Below, one piece after another: positions 7,116 to 15,040 of a stretch of 16,078 bases of DNA. Position 1 is the stretch's first letter, and each line of letters starts with the position of its first letter. The stretch is from Planctomycetia bacterium (GTDB taxonomy: Bacteria; Planctomycetota; Phycisphaerae; Phycisphaerales; SM1A02): the NCBI GenBank assembly GCA_005799205.1, contig SYHM01000219.1:1-16078 (forward strand), read 5' to 3'. A program made the position numbers and the translations under genes. The notes below the pieces were generated by a model. It was not told where the DNA came from, made no database searches, and worked only from the letters and a program-made list of their open reading frames with translations.

Positions 7116-8705
7116 ATGATGCAAGAACCCGATGCGCTCTCGCCGTCAGAGTTGATCGCCGCGCGCCGTGCCAAACTCTCGCACCTGCGCACAGAGCTCG
7201 GGGTTGACCCCTACGGCCAGCGGGTCGATGGTCGCGCGACACTCGCAGTGGCTCGAGGTCAGTTTGATGAAGGTGCACATGTGGCTCATGCAGCCGCGGT
7301 CGCAGCCGCGAAAGTGGATCCAGCAGCTCCGATTGTTGACACGCGCGCGAAGACCCGGGTGGCTGGCCGCGTTGTGCAGCACCGAGACATGGGCAAGATC
7401 GTCTTCGTTGGACTGCGCGACGCAAGCGGAGATTTGCAAATCAGCATGTCGAAGAGTGAGATGTCTCCGACTGCCTTTGCGGTCGCGAAGGGGCTCGATT
7501 ACGGCGACATCGTTGCGGTCGATGGTCGCATTGGACGTACCCAAAAAGGAGAGGTCTGCGTGTGGGCAACCGATTTGTCGATGCAGTCGAAGAATCTTGA
7601 GCCACCGCCATCGAAGTGGCATGGTCTCGAGGATGCAGAACTGCGCTACCGGCGTCGGTATGTCGACATGTTCGCAAATCCGCAGACGGTGCGCACATTC
7701 GAAGCGCGCTCACACATCGTCAGCACGATCCGTCGATTCATGGAAGCTCGTGGCTACCTCGAAGTCGAAACTCCGATGATGCATCCTGTGGCGGGAGGCG
7801 CCGCCGCGAGACCCTTCACGACGATGCACAATGCACTCGGAATGCCGCTCTTTTTACGAGTTGCACCAGAGTTGTACTTGAAGAAGTTGCTCGTTGGGGG
7901 GCTTTCGAAAGTGTTCGAGATCAATCGCAACTTTCGAAACGAGGGGATCGATCGAAGCCATAACCCTGAGTTCACGGCGATGGAGGCGTATGAGGCGTTC
8001 GGCGACTATGGCACCATGCTCGAACTGGTTGAGTCGCTCGTGCATCACTGCGCGTGCGCGGCGCTGTCGCACCAGTGGAACGCGCGCGCAGAGGATGGTC
8101 CGATCCTCGCCTTCGGGGAGATGCGCATCGACTATCGACGTCCATTTGAGCAGGTGCAATTCGCGACCCTCTTCGAGCGCGGAGTGGGATGTTCGATGCA
8201 TGATCAGGAGAAGGTGCGTGCCGCGGCCACGGCGAACCACATCGCGCACGCCGCAACGAGCGACCATTGGTTGCTCGTGAACGAGCTCTTTGAGCGGTGC
8301 GCGGAGGCGTTGATCGATCCGCTTCGTCCAACATTTGTATTGGATTATCCGAGTGCGACAAGTCCACTCACGCGGCCGAGTCGTGCGAACCCCGATCTTG
8401 CCGAGAGGTGGGATCTGTTCATTGGCGGGATGGAAATCGGACCTGCGTATACCGAACTCAATGACCCAGATGTTCAACTCGCCAAGTTCACCGATCAATT
8501 GCGTGGGGCGGACGAGGAGATGTCGACTTTCAGGACGCTCGATGAGGATTTCATCGCCGCGCTTCGCACTGGGATGCCGCCCGCAGGCGGGATGGGAATC
8601 GGCATCGATCGCATCGTCATGTTGCTCACCGACAGCCCGTCGATTCGAGACGTGATTCTGTTTCCTCTGATGAGGCCCGAGGGCACGAGTGATGTGCCGG
8701 CCTGA
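7116..8705 (+). CDS. lysS: Lysyl-tRNA synthetase, class II
   Basis: This enzyme charges tRNA-Lys with lysine in the cytoplasm. The 529 residues hold an N-terminal OB-fold anticodon-binding domain (about 80-160, with RVAGRVVQHRDMGKIVFVGL at 81-100) and a class II catalytic core. Core landmarks are ETPMMHPVAGGAAARPF (218-234), motif 2 FRNEGIDRSHNPEFTAMEAY (273-292), GMEIGPAYTELNDP (438-451) and motif 3 GMGIGIDRIVMLL (492-504), followed by the standard ending RDVILFPLMRPE (511-522). The length is slightly above the usual 490-510, mostly from an Ala-rich N-terminal stretch (about 52-72). ATG codons at 7116 and 7119 are both possible starts, and neither has a Shine-Dalgarno upstream. It is the first gene of block B and overlaps the next gene by 14 nt. 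Confidence 0.97.
   Translation: MMQEPDALSPSELIAARRAKLSHLRTELGVDPYGQRVDGRATLAVARGQFDEGAHVAHAAAVAAAKVDPAAPIVDTRAKTRVAGRVVQHRDMGKIVFVGLRDASGDLQISMSKSEMSPTAFAVAKGLDYGDIVAVDGRIGRTQKGEVCVWATDLSMQSKNLEPPPSKWHGLEDAELRYRRRYVDMFANPQTVRTFEARSHIVSTIRRFMEARGYLEVETPMMHPVAGGAAARPFTTMHNALGMPLFLRVAPELYLKKLLVGGLSKVFEINRNFRNEGIDRSHNPEFTAMEAYEAFGDYGTMLELVESLVHHCACAALSHQWNARAEDGPILAFGEMRIDYRRPFEQVQFATLFERGVGCSMHDQEKVRAAATANHIAHAATSDHWLLVNELFERCAEALIDPLRPTFVLDYPSATSPLTRPSRANPDLAERWDLFIGGMEIGPAYTELNDPDVQLAKFTDQLRGADEEMSTFRTLDEDFIAALRTGMPPAGGMGIGIDRIVMLLTDSPSIRDVILFPLMRPEGTSDVPA
8679..8683 (+). promoter_or_regulatory. Shine-Dalgarno of the transglutaminase-like gene
   Basis: GAGGG lies 8 nt before ATG 8692, inside the last codons of lysS. 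It favours ATG 8692 over the adjacent GTG 8689 as the start. Confidence 0.5.
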
Positions 8706-10158
8706 ACGCATCCTCGCGTACGTGGCCGCACTCGCCGTCTCATGCGCGGCGGTTGCAGAGGTTTGTGCGCGTGATGAGTGGTTCACGATGTCGATCGACG
8801 GCATTCCATGCGGATGGCTGCATGAGCAGGTCGCCATCGTTGGATCAGAGATTGAGACGACGAACGAAATGCGACTGATGGTCGGGCGTGCAGGGGCAAA
8901 GGCATCGGTCGCAGTGAAGTGGCAGTTCAAGGAAGGTCCACAAGGCACCCCGCTCTCGTGCACAGTTGAGCAATCGTCTGGCAGCGAGAGTTCACACGCG
9001 ACCTACCGATTCAAGCCTGATCAGATTCATGTTGACGAGGCTGCCGCTGGGCGAAGCGCCACACGAACCATTCCTGTTCCGGCGCGCGCGTGGTTGACTC
9101 CAGGGCAGGTCGAAGAGGCTGTTGCGGTTGGGAGGGCAACAGGGAGTGACCGAATTGCGTACACCACCGTGGACCCCGCCGCAGGACTCGCGCTTGTCGA
9201 CATCGTGTCGACGCGGACTGCCAAAGCGGGTGGAGCGACCATCCACTGGACGACGCACAACAGCAGTGTGCCCGTCGACACCACAGAAGAGGTTGATGGC
9301 GCTGGAAGAGTTGTTCGCTCGAGCACCACGTTGGCGATTGGTGCCTTGGTTGCACTGCGCTCCACCCAGCGCGAGGCGCTCGCAGCGGCTGGACTGAGCG
9401 GGCCAGGCATCGATCTCATCGGTCGCAGTGTTGTTCAGTTGGCATCCATCCAGCCAGCCCTCCTTGGAGCCCGATCAGCGCGCTTTGAGGTGAAGTCTCG
9501 CGATTCGTCACCGCTGACGCTGCCAAGTTGTGGTGCGCAACGGGTTGACGCGACTCATGAAGGTGGAGGCATCGTCACCGTCGACGTGTCGCGCGCGTCC
9601 GCTGCGACGCCGCAAGAGCTCGCCGACCCTCGATACCTCGCATCGACACTCCTGATCGATGGTGATGATCCCGCAGTTCGCGCGTTGGCGGGGCGTGCGC
9701 TGCTGGCTGCTGGCTTGACAATCGACTCGCCGCCTCGCGCGCGTGCAGAAGCGCTTCGGGCCTTTGTTGTTGGATTCATCATTCACAAGGATCTTGCCAC
9801 TGCCTTCGCGGGCGCGAGCGCAGTCGCGCAGTCTCGTTCGGGCGATTGCTCTGAGCATGCCATCTTGCTGGCGGCGCTTCTGCGCGCAGACTCGATTCCC
9901 TCACGCGTCGCGAGCGGCCTTGTCTATGCCGATGAATTCGCTGGAAAGAAGGGGGTTTTCGCATGGCACATGTGGACCCAGGCACTGATCGATGGGGCAT
10001 GGCTCGATCTTGATCCAACGCTGCGGGGGAGGGTGTTTCATCCTGGACACCTGCTCATTGCCACGAGCGCACAGGACGACGCACAGCTCGATAGCGACTT
10101 CGCCGGGTTGCTCGCGACGATCGGCAACATCTCCATCGAGCGTGTACATGTCGATTGA
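8692..10158 (+). CDS. Exported transglutaminase-like (cysteine protease fold) protein
   Basis: The protein is 488 residues. It has a short basic N-terminus (MCRPER) and a hydrophobic stretch (about 7-24) ending near AEVCARDE, so it is probably secreted to the periplasm. Residues 30 to about 300 are a beta-rich region I do not recognise. The C-terminal part is a transglutaminase core: Cys386 in SRSGDCSEHAILLAALLRA, His426 in FAWHMWTQ and Asp441 in WLDLDPTL form the Cys-His-Asp triad. Such domains are usually proteases or amidases on peptides or peptidoglycan rather than protein crosslinkers; the substrate here is unknown. The gene starts inside lysS and overlaps the hydrate dehydratase start by 11 nt, so it is an operon member. 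No catalytic residue is missing. Confidence 0.88.
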   Translation: MCRPERILAYVAALAVSCAAVAEVCARDEWFTMSIDGIPCGWLHEQVAIVGSEIETTNEMRLMVGRAGAKASVAVKWQFKEGPQGTPLSCTVEQSSGSESSHATYRFKPDQIHVDEAAAGRSATRTIPVPARAWLTPGQVEEAVAVGRATGSDRIAYTTVDPAAGLALVDIVSTRTAKAGGATIHWTTHNSSVPVDTTEEVDGAGRVVRSSTTLAIGALVALRSTQREALAAAGLSGPGIDLIGRSVVQLASIQPALLGARSARFEVKSRDSSPLTLPSCGAQRVDATHEGGGIVTVDVSRASAATPQELADPRYLASTLLIDGDDPAVRALAGRALLAAGLTIDSPPRARAEALRAFVVGFIIHKDLATAFAGASAVAQSRSGDCSEHAILLAALLRADSIPSRVASGLVYADEFAGKKGVFAWHMWTQALIDGAWLDLDPTLRGRVFHPGHLLIATSAQDDAQLDSDFAGLLATIGNISIERVHVD

Positions 10159-11095
10159 CTCACGCGTCGACGGCTTGTGCGGCGATGAGACGCACCCTTG
10201 CCCAGACCTGCCTGCGCGCGATCCCCGCGGACACAAGGGCACCTTCGGCACCGTTGCTGTGATCGGTGGCTGCGCACTCGCCCCGCGCGTCATGCTTGGC
10301 GGGCCAGTCATCGCTGCGCGCGCCGCGCTGCGAACCGGATGTGGACTTGCGATTCTCGCGGTCCCTGAACCGCTGGTTGTCTCGGCGCTCGCCTCGCTCG
10401 AGAGCGCGACTGGAGTGGCACTTCCCGTCGATGACGCTGGCGGGCTGCTGCCGAGTGCTGTCGCGGAGGTGCTCGATCCGGTGCTCGATCGCTGCAATGC
10501 CATCGTGATCGGGCCGGCGCTCGGAGGCGGTGAAGCGATCGAACAGGTCGTCGTTCGCCTCGCGAGTCACGCGCGTGTGCCTCTGGTCATCGACGCGGAT
10601 GGGTTGAACGCACTGGCGCGGATTCCTGAGTTTCCACGCGACATTCGCAGCGGTGAGGTGATTCTGACTCCACATCCGGGCGAATATGAACGGCTTGCGC
10701 GCGCGTTGCATCTCGATCCAGTGCTTCCGAACGACGAGTCGCGTCGAGGTGCTGCCGCGGATGCCTTGGCGCAGCGCATCGGATGCATCGTTGTGCTGAA
10801 GGGAGCATGCACGATCGTGAGTGATGGGATTCACCAGTGGCGTGCGCACGCTGGTTGCGCTGCGCTCGCAACTGGCGGGAGCGGCGATGCGCTCGCGGGG
10901 GTCATTGGATCGCTTGTCGCCCAGTTTCACGCGGCTCCTACGGCGATGTCACTCTTTGACTGTGCCCGTGTGGGTGTCGCCATCCACGGACTCGCAGCTC
11001 GTTCATGGAGCGCACGCGTGGGGAGTGCGGGCTTGCTTGCTCCAGAACTCTGCGACGAGATTCCCGCGGTGCTCAGTCAGCTTCGCGATCGCTAG
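10148..11095 (+). CDS. nnrD: ADP/ATP-dependent NAD(P)H-hydrate dehydratase (YjeF C-terminal, ribokinase-like fold)
   Basis: This enzyme repairs hydrated NADH and NADPH by ATP- or ADP-dependent dehydration, restoring the working cofactor. The 315 residues match the carbohydrate-kinase-like family: GHKGTFGTVAVIGG (28-41), IDADGLN (148-154), TPHPGEYERL (174-183), VVLKGACTIV (215-224) and the nucleotide/catalytic loop TGGSGDALAGVIGSL (242-256) with the likely catalytic Asp247. Many bacteria carry this domain fused behind an NAD(P)HX epimerase (NnrE) in one protein of about 500 residues; here the epimerase half is absent, so this is a stand-alone dehydratase. ATG 10148 is chosen; GTG 10142 is in frame two codons earlier. 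The start lies inside the transglutaminase-like gene (11-nt overlap), so translation is probably coupled. A 29-nt gap precedes the next gene. Confidence 0.93.
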   Translation: MSIDSRVDGLCGDETHPCPDLPARDPRGHKGTFGTVAVIGGCALAPRVMLGGPVIAARAALRTGCGLAILAVPEPLVVSALASLESATGVALPVDDAGGLLPSAVAEVLDPVLDRCNAIVIGPALGGGEAIEQVVVRLASHARVPLVIDADGLNALARIPEFPRDIRSGEVILTPHPGEYERLARALHLDPVLPNDESRRGAAADALAQRIGCIVVLKGACTIVSDGIHQWRAHAGCAALATGGSGDALAGVIGSLVAQFHAAPTAMSLFDCARVGVAIHGLAARSWSARVGSAGLLAPELCDEIPAVLSQLRDR

Positions 11096-11114
11096 CATCC
11101 GGCACTCACCACAG

Positions 11115-11119
11115 AAGGA
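11115..11119 (+). promoter_or_regulatory. Shine-Dalgarno of the HD-domain exoribonuclease gene
   Basis: AAGGA within AGAAGGAA lies 5 nt before ATG 11125. It is one of the few clear ribosome-binding sites in the window and fixes this start against an open frame extending back to 11005 inside nnrD. Confidence 0.65.
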
Positions 11120-11124
11120 ACTCG

Positions 11125-12156
11125 ATGAACGCAACCCCGCTTCCTCACATCAACATTCGCGACCTCAAGCCTGGGGCATTTCTGAGCGGGGTCTACAGCC
11201 TCGTGAACCCCCAAACAGCGATGACGCGTGGTGGCAAGCCCTATTTCAAGTCGCTCATTCGCGATGCCAGCGGTGAAGCGGCCGTGCGCAAGTGGACATT
11301 CGACGAGGCGATGTTGCCAGAGGTCACAGCGACTGGCTACGCGCATGTTGATGGTCGAGTTGAGCTCTACAACGGCCAACTGCAAGTCGTTCTTGATCAC
11401 ATCCAGGCGGTGGATGTGTCGGTGACCGATCTCGTCGCGCTGCTCCCGGCAACGCATAAGAACATCGGCGAGATGTTCGCCCAGGTGACTGGACTGCTCC
11501 ATTCGATGCATGATCCAGGAATGCGTGCCCTCGCCGATGCGTATCTCTGCGATGAAGCGATGATGGCAGCGTTTCGGCACGCGCCAGCGGCGACCAACGT
11601 GCATCATGCGTGGATCGGTGGCCTGCTTGAGCACACTCACCAATTGATGCACCTCGCGGATCGCATGTTGCCCCTGTACCCGCAACTCAATCGAGATTTG
11701 GTACTGCTCGGGCTCTTCCTGCACGATCTCGCCAAGACCGTTGAACTCGAGTGGGAAAAGGGATTCAACTACACGATGGATGGCCAACTCATCGGTCACA
11801 TCGTGCGCGGCGCGATCTGGTTGCAACTCAAGGCTGCACTCGCTGCACGAACGAGCGGAGTGCGCCTGTCGAATGAGACCATTACCGTGCTTCAGCACAT
11901 TCTGCTCTCACACCACGGATCGCTCGAGCACGGAGCCGCGAAACTGCCATCGACGCCCGAAGCGATCTTCGTGGCGATGCTCGACAACCTCGAAGCGAAG
12001 ACGACGATTTCGATTCATGCAGTCGCGCGCGACCGGCTGCACGCCGGGAATGCCGACTTCACCGAACGTGTGTGGAGCCTCGATGCGCGCATGTACCGGC
12101 CAGACCCACTGCAACCGGTAGTGGGGTCCGTGCCAGTCACTGCATCTGCGCAGTAA
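11125..12156 (+). CDS. OB-fold plus HD-domain protein, YhaM-type 3'-5' exoribonuclease
   Basis: The 343 residues show the YhaM layout: an N-terminal OB-fold nucleic-acid-binding region (about 13-95, with GGKPYFKSLIRDASGEAAVRKW and a GQLQVVLDHI strand), then a helical linker (about 100-155) and an HD metal-dependent phosphohydrolase domain (about 158-300). Candidate metal ligands are His160/His161 (VHHAWIGGLLEHTHQ), His200-Asp201 (LFLHDLAKTVELEW), His224 (GQLIGHI), His263/His264 (LLSHHGSLEHGA) and Asp287 (MLDNLEAKT). YhaM proteins degrade single-stranded RNA or DNA from the 3' end in the cytoplasm, so a role in RNA turnover is likely; I do not assign the Bacillus gene name. The gene follows nnrD by 29 nt and is the last of block B. 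Its last 20 nt overlap the 3' end of the convergent gene. Confidence 0.87.
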   Translation: MNATPLPHINIRDLKPGAFLSGVYSLVNPQTAMTRGGKPYFKSLIRDASGEAAVRKWTFDEAMLPEVTATGYAHVDGRVELYNGQLQVVLDHIQAVDVSVTDLVALLPATHKNIGEMFAQVTGLLHSMHDPGMRALADAYLCDEAMMAAFRHAPAATNVHHAWIGGLLEHTHQLMHLADRMLPLYPQLNRDLVLLGLFLHDLAKTVELEWEKGFNYTMDGQLIGHIVRGAIWLQLKAALAARTSGVRLSNETITVLQHILLSHHGSLEHGAAKLPSTPEAIFVAMLDNLEAKTTISIHAVARDRLHAGNADFTERVWSLDARMYRPDPLQPVVGSVPVTASAQ

Positions 12157-13456
12157 ACCGATCGATGATGGGTTTCGCCATCGTGTCGATGGCATCGTTC
12201 GACTGAAGGACAAAGGGCCAGGTTCGATCGAGGCACAGCGCGCGTTGCGCACGGCTGATGCGGTTGCGCGACTCGCGGTCACTGAGAGACGCAAGCCGGG
12301 GGCGGTGCATCGCACGAAGGCACTCGATGTGTTCTGTCAGCGCGCGGTAGGCCGCGCGCCTCGCTGCACTGCGCCGCGGTGCCGCGTCGATTCGCTGAAG
12401 CAGCGCCGCGCGCGCGGGTTCGATCCATCCGCGAGGCTGTTGTGCGCTTTCGCATCTCGTCGGGTCCCACCATGCTCGCCGAAATGAAATCGCGTCAGGC
12501 GCGACGGAGGCGTCGGTGCATCCGAGCGTGGCTGGGTCGGGATACAGCGTCGCGGTTACGACATCGAATGATGGAAGTTGGACGCCAAGGAACTCTTTCC
12601 ACCAGGCATCGCCGACTCGCTCGTAGCGCGCACCTCCGCTCCCGTGCACAAAACGGTCGCAGATGATTCGCATCAGTCCAGAGGCGAGAAACGCGCGTGG
12701 CAACAGCAGTCGTCCTTGGCCGAGCCGTCGGCGTGCCTCGGCAGCACCGATGCGCTCTCGTACCCCATCGTTGCGCACACCCCAGAGTGGGACTTCCGTT
12801 GATTCGCCCGCAAGATGCAGGGGCTGTGCAGCACGCGGGTCCATGCGCAGGGCTGCATTGAAGGCATTCGCGTTCGCGACGGGGTCTCGCAGAATTCGCT
12901 CGAGGACCTCGCGTGCGCCAGTGCAATTCAAGAGCGCGTCACTCGTCACCGTCGTGCACGGAGGAGATACCCAACGCGCGGCACAACGTTGCATGACCTG
13001 CGCAAGCTGAACTCCTGCGTGCACTGCGTCGCGCGTTGCATCGATCTCACTGCAGACGCGCGCGAGCGCATCGCGCGCTGCCCTTGACGCGAGGGTGCTT
13101 CCGTCACATTCAAGGCTCGACTGCGCCGCACGCGCAGCCGCCACTGCGTGGGGGGCGATACCTGGTTCAGGATGGGCGAGTCGCATGGATGTGCGGCGAG
13201 TGGTCCCAGCCGAATCGAGCACAGGCAGGTCCATCCTGAATGGATCGTTCGCATCTTGGTCACTGACGAAGTGCACCCACGATGCCGCTTCGCAGTGGGT
13301 CGTTGCAAGCGTTGACGCAGCGATGAACTTCGCAAGAATGCCGCTATGCCACACGATCGCTTGGTGTCCGGCGCCACTCAACCGATGGGATGGAAGTTTG
13401 AGCGACTCGCGAAGTTGCGCGCGCAACGTCGCCGTGGTCGGGTCAACGGCAGTCAT
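12137..13456 (-). CDS. Uncharacterised protein, faintly similar to BshC-type cysteine ligases
   Basis: I cannot name this 439-residue protein. Near the N-terminus it has SGAGHQAIVWHSGILAKFIA (27-46) followed by WVHFVSDQD (60-68). This recalls the bacillithiol-synthesis enzyme BshC, which has a TGQQ...GPLYT...K segment followed by a V-F-W-x-x-x-E-D-H segment. The middle has LLLPRAFLASGLMRIICDRF (250-269) and then VHGSGGARYERVGDAWWKEF (270-289), a conserved-looking block. There is no signal peptide or membrane segment, and the C-terminal 100 residues are Arg-rich and helical. A longer open frame to 13729 exists, but it lies antisense-like within the glycosyltransferase gene; ATG 13456 begins 4 nt after that gene's stop. 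The resemblance to BshC is weak and done by eye, so any thiol or ligase function is speculative. It is the last gene of block C. Confidence 0.8.
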   Translation of the reverse strand: MTAVDPTTATLRAQLRESLKLPSHRLSGAGHQAIVWHSGILAKFIAASTLATTHCEAASWVHFVSDQDANDPFRMDLPVLDSAGTTRRTSMRLAHPEPGIAPHAVAAARAAQSSLECDGSTLASRAARDALARVCSEIDATRDAVHAGVQLAQVMQRCAARWVSPPCTTVTSDALLNCTGAREVLERILRDPVANANAFNAALRMDPRAAQPLHLAGESTEVPLWGVRNDGVRERIGAAEARRRLGQGRLLLPRAFLASGLMRIICDRFVHGSGGARYERVGDAWWKEFLGVQLPSFDVVTATLYPDPATLGCTDASVAPDAISFRRAWWDPTRCESAQQPRGWIEPARAALLQRIDAAPRRSAARRAAYRALTEHIECLRAMHRPRLASLSDRESRNRISRAQRALCLDRTWPFVLQSNDAIDTMAKPIIDRFTAQMQ

Positions 13457-13460
13457 CGTC

Positions 13461-14249
13461 TCAGCCGCGCGCAGCGCAGCCCGCACGCTCACACTCGGTG
13501 CGCACACGCGAGGCGAGCCGACCCCGACACCGATGCAGTTCGCGGTGGATGGTTTCACGGTAAATCTGCAGCCTGCGCGTGGGATCGTCGAGACCGTTTC
13601 CGAAGGCACGGCTCGCATCGAGATAGATTCGAGGGACCGCGATTTCGCGTACGCGCAGGCGATTTGCAGCGGCCTGCACCCAAAACTGCATCGGAAACTC
13701 GTACCCATCTGCGTCGAGTTGCAGCGCATGGCACGCGTGGGCGCGGTACGCCTTGAATCCGCAGAATGAATCGGTCAGCGGTGTCTCGAATGCGCCAGCG
13801 AGGTGCTCATTGAGCTCGGCGGTCAGGATTCCATTGATCTCGCGTCGGTCGATCGGGGCATCCTGATCGTCGGCGTGTCGGCGCAAGTATCGACTGCCCG
13901 AAATGACGTCGGCGTTGTCACTCTTGATTTCGCGCACAAAGGCAGGCAGGTATTCCGGCTCGTGCTGTTCGTCGCAGTCCATGGTGATGACCCAGTCGAA
14001 GTCGCGCATGGATGCCCATGCGAAAATGTCTTGCATCACGCGTCCATATCCAACATTCTGCGGGTTTCGAACCAATTCAACTGGCCATGCGGCGGCCCGC
14101 ACCGCCGTTGCGTCGGTCGAGCCATCATCGACAACCATCACCGGCAACCCAAACTTCAGAACTCGCGGAAGCACGCGGTCGATGTGCGATTGCTCGTTAT
14201 GAGCGGGAATTGCAATCAAGATGGATGGGACAGCCGTCACAGTGGGCAC
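13461..14249 (-). CDS. Family 2 glycosyltransferase (polyprenol-phosphate sugar transferase type)
   Basis: From GTG 14249 the protein is 262 residues with a GT-A fold. ILIAIPAHNE (10-19), VMVVDDGSTDAT (38-49), the metal/sugar-nucleotide site ITMDCDEQHEPEYLP (88-102) and DSFCGFKAYR (160-169) are the standard GT2 landmarks. The arrangement is that of dolichol- or undecaprenol-phosphate mannosyl/glucosyltransferases, which load a sugar on a lipid carrier at the cytoplasmic face of the membrane; there are no transmembrane helices. The start is uncertain: the open frame reaches 14411 but the first 54 residues lie inside the lipoprotein gene and do not look like GT2. GTG 14249 and GTG 14240 are the candidates and neither has a strong Shine-Dalgarno. 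It follows the lipoprotein gene by 20 nt and precedes the BshC-like gene by 4 nt. The acceptor and sugar are unknown. Confidence 0.88.
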   Translation of the reverse strand: MPTVTAVPSILIAIPAHNEQSHIDRVLPRVLKFGLPVMVVDDGSTDATAVRAAAWPVELVRNPQNVGYGRVMQDIFAWASMRDFDWVITMDCDEQHEPEYLPAFVREIKSDNADVISGSRYLRRHADDQDAPIDRREINGILTAELNEHLAGAFETPLTDSFCGFKAYRAHACHALQLDADGYEFPMQFWVQAAANRLRVREIAVPRIYLDASRAFGNGLDDPTRRLQIYRETIHRELHRCRGRLASRVRTECERAGCAARG

Positions 14250-14269
14250 TCGCTCGAACCGTGCACACT

Positions 14270-15040
14270 CTAGGGGACACCGGCCCGATCGGCAGCAGGA
14301 ATCGGCGAGATGCGCACCGCTCTTCCGCAGTCGCGCGAGAGCTCGACTCCAAGTACAGACACCCGCTCGTCCCACTGCACCACCACCGTGCCGCGAGAAG
14401 GGGCAATCCACGAAGTCTCAATTCGATGCACCTGTGCGATTCGAAGTCTGGCGTGAAAGTCGCTCTCCACCGCGATTGTGTCGAAGGCACCCTGATCGGT
14501 TGCAACGCGCGCGACGCCGATGATTCGACTCGATCGCTCAGCCACTCCAGAGTCTCTGAGCCCTCGTCCGTCGAGCCATTCCACGCGCATCGCGCTCGAA
14601 GCAGCGGATGTTGGATGCGAAGGGTTCGCTGGCCAGTCGATCGCGAGCGGCGGGGTGAACAGCGTTCGGACGTGGTCGGTGGCAGACTCAACCGCACTGA
14701 GTGTGAGGGTCCCAGTGTCCGATGCGCAGAAGAACTCAGTGTCGCCCCCAAGATCGTGCAGAACTCGGCTCGACTGATACTCGGTTGTTGTCGAGGCGCG
14801 CGTTCGTCGTGGGGGGGATTCGATTGCGCATCCAGACGCATCGACGAGTTGCCACGTCCACTCTGAATCGAGTGGCTGCACGAAGTCTTCACGCGCGAGT
14901 GTGATCTGCGAGAATGGGGGCGGACCAGGAGAGGCCACGATCGACACGATGACTGAGCCCAAGCGGTGCGAGGATGGGGTGCAGCCAAACGTGAGCACCG
15001 CGAGTGCGAACACGCAGGCCAGCGCGGGGGTGCGCGTCAT
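14270..15040 (-). CDS. Putative lipoprotein of unknown function
   Basis: The 256 residues begin MTRTPALACVFALAVLTFGC: a basic start, a hydrophobic core and a cysteine at position 20 in LTFGC, close to but not a perfect lipobox (consensus L-[AS]-[GA]-C). It is therefore probably exported and perhaps lipid-anchored. The rest looks beta-rich with few helices (VRTLFTPPLAIDWPANPSHP at about 123-142, TVVVQWDERVSVLGVELSRD nearer the C-terminus). I do not recognise a domain. The start ATG 15040 overlaps the TGA of the upstream gene by 4 nt (ATGA), so translation is coupled. Being exported next to a GT2 enzyme, it could have an envelope role, but that is only an inference from location. Confidence 0.72.
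   Translation of the reverse strand: MTRTPALACVFALAVLTFGCTPSSHRLGSVIVSIVASPGPPPFSQITLAREDFVQPLDSEWTWQLVDASGCAIESPPRRTRASTTTEYQSSRVLHDLGGDTEFFCASDTGTLTLSAVESATDHVRTLFTPPLAIDWPANPSHPTSAASSAMRVEWLDGRGLRDSGVAERSSRIIGVARVATDQGAFDTIAVESDFHARLRIAQVHRIETSWIAPSRGTVVVQWDERVSVLGVELSRDCGRAVRISPIPAADRAGVP

Noticed and set aside
7854..8963. 369-codon minus-strand open frame opposite lysS and the transglutaminase-like gene
   Set aside because: It covers the catalytic core of lysS in antisense and has a low-complexity, Arg/His-rich composition typical of shadow frames.
11092..11898. 268-codon minus-strand open frame opposite the HD-domain gene
   Set aside because: It is antisense to a recognised gene; no motif or start signal supports it.
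12137..12200. Bidirectional terminator hairpin between the convergent operons
   Set aside because: The region is coding on both strands and I found no GC stem followed by a T run.
13457..13729. N-terminal extension of the BshC-like protein
   Set aside because: It lies within the glycosyltransferase coding region; ATG 13456 follows that gene's stop by 4 nt and starts the plausible protein.
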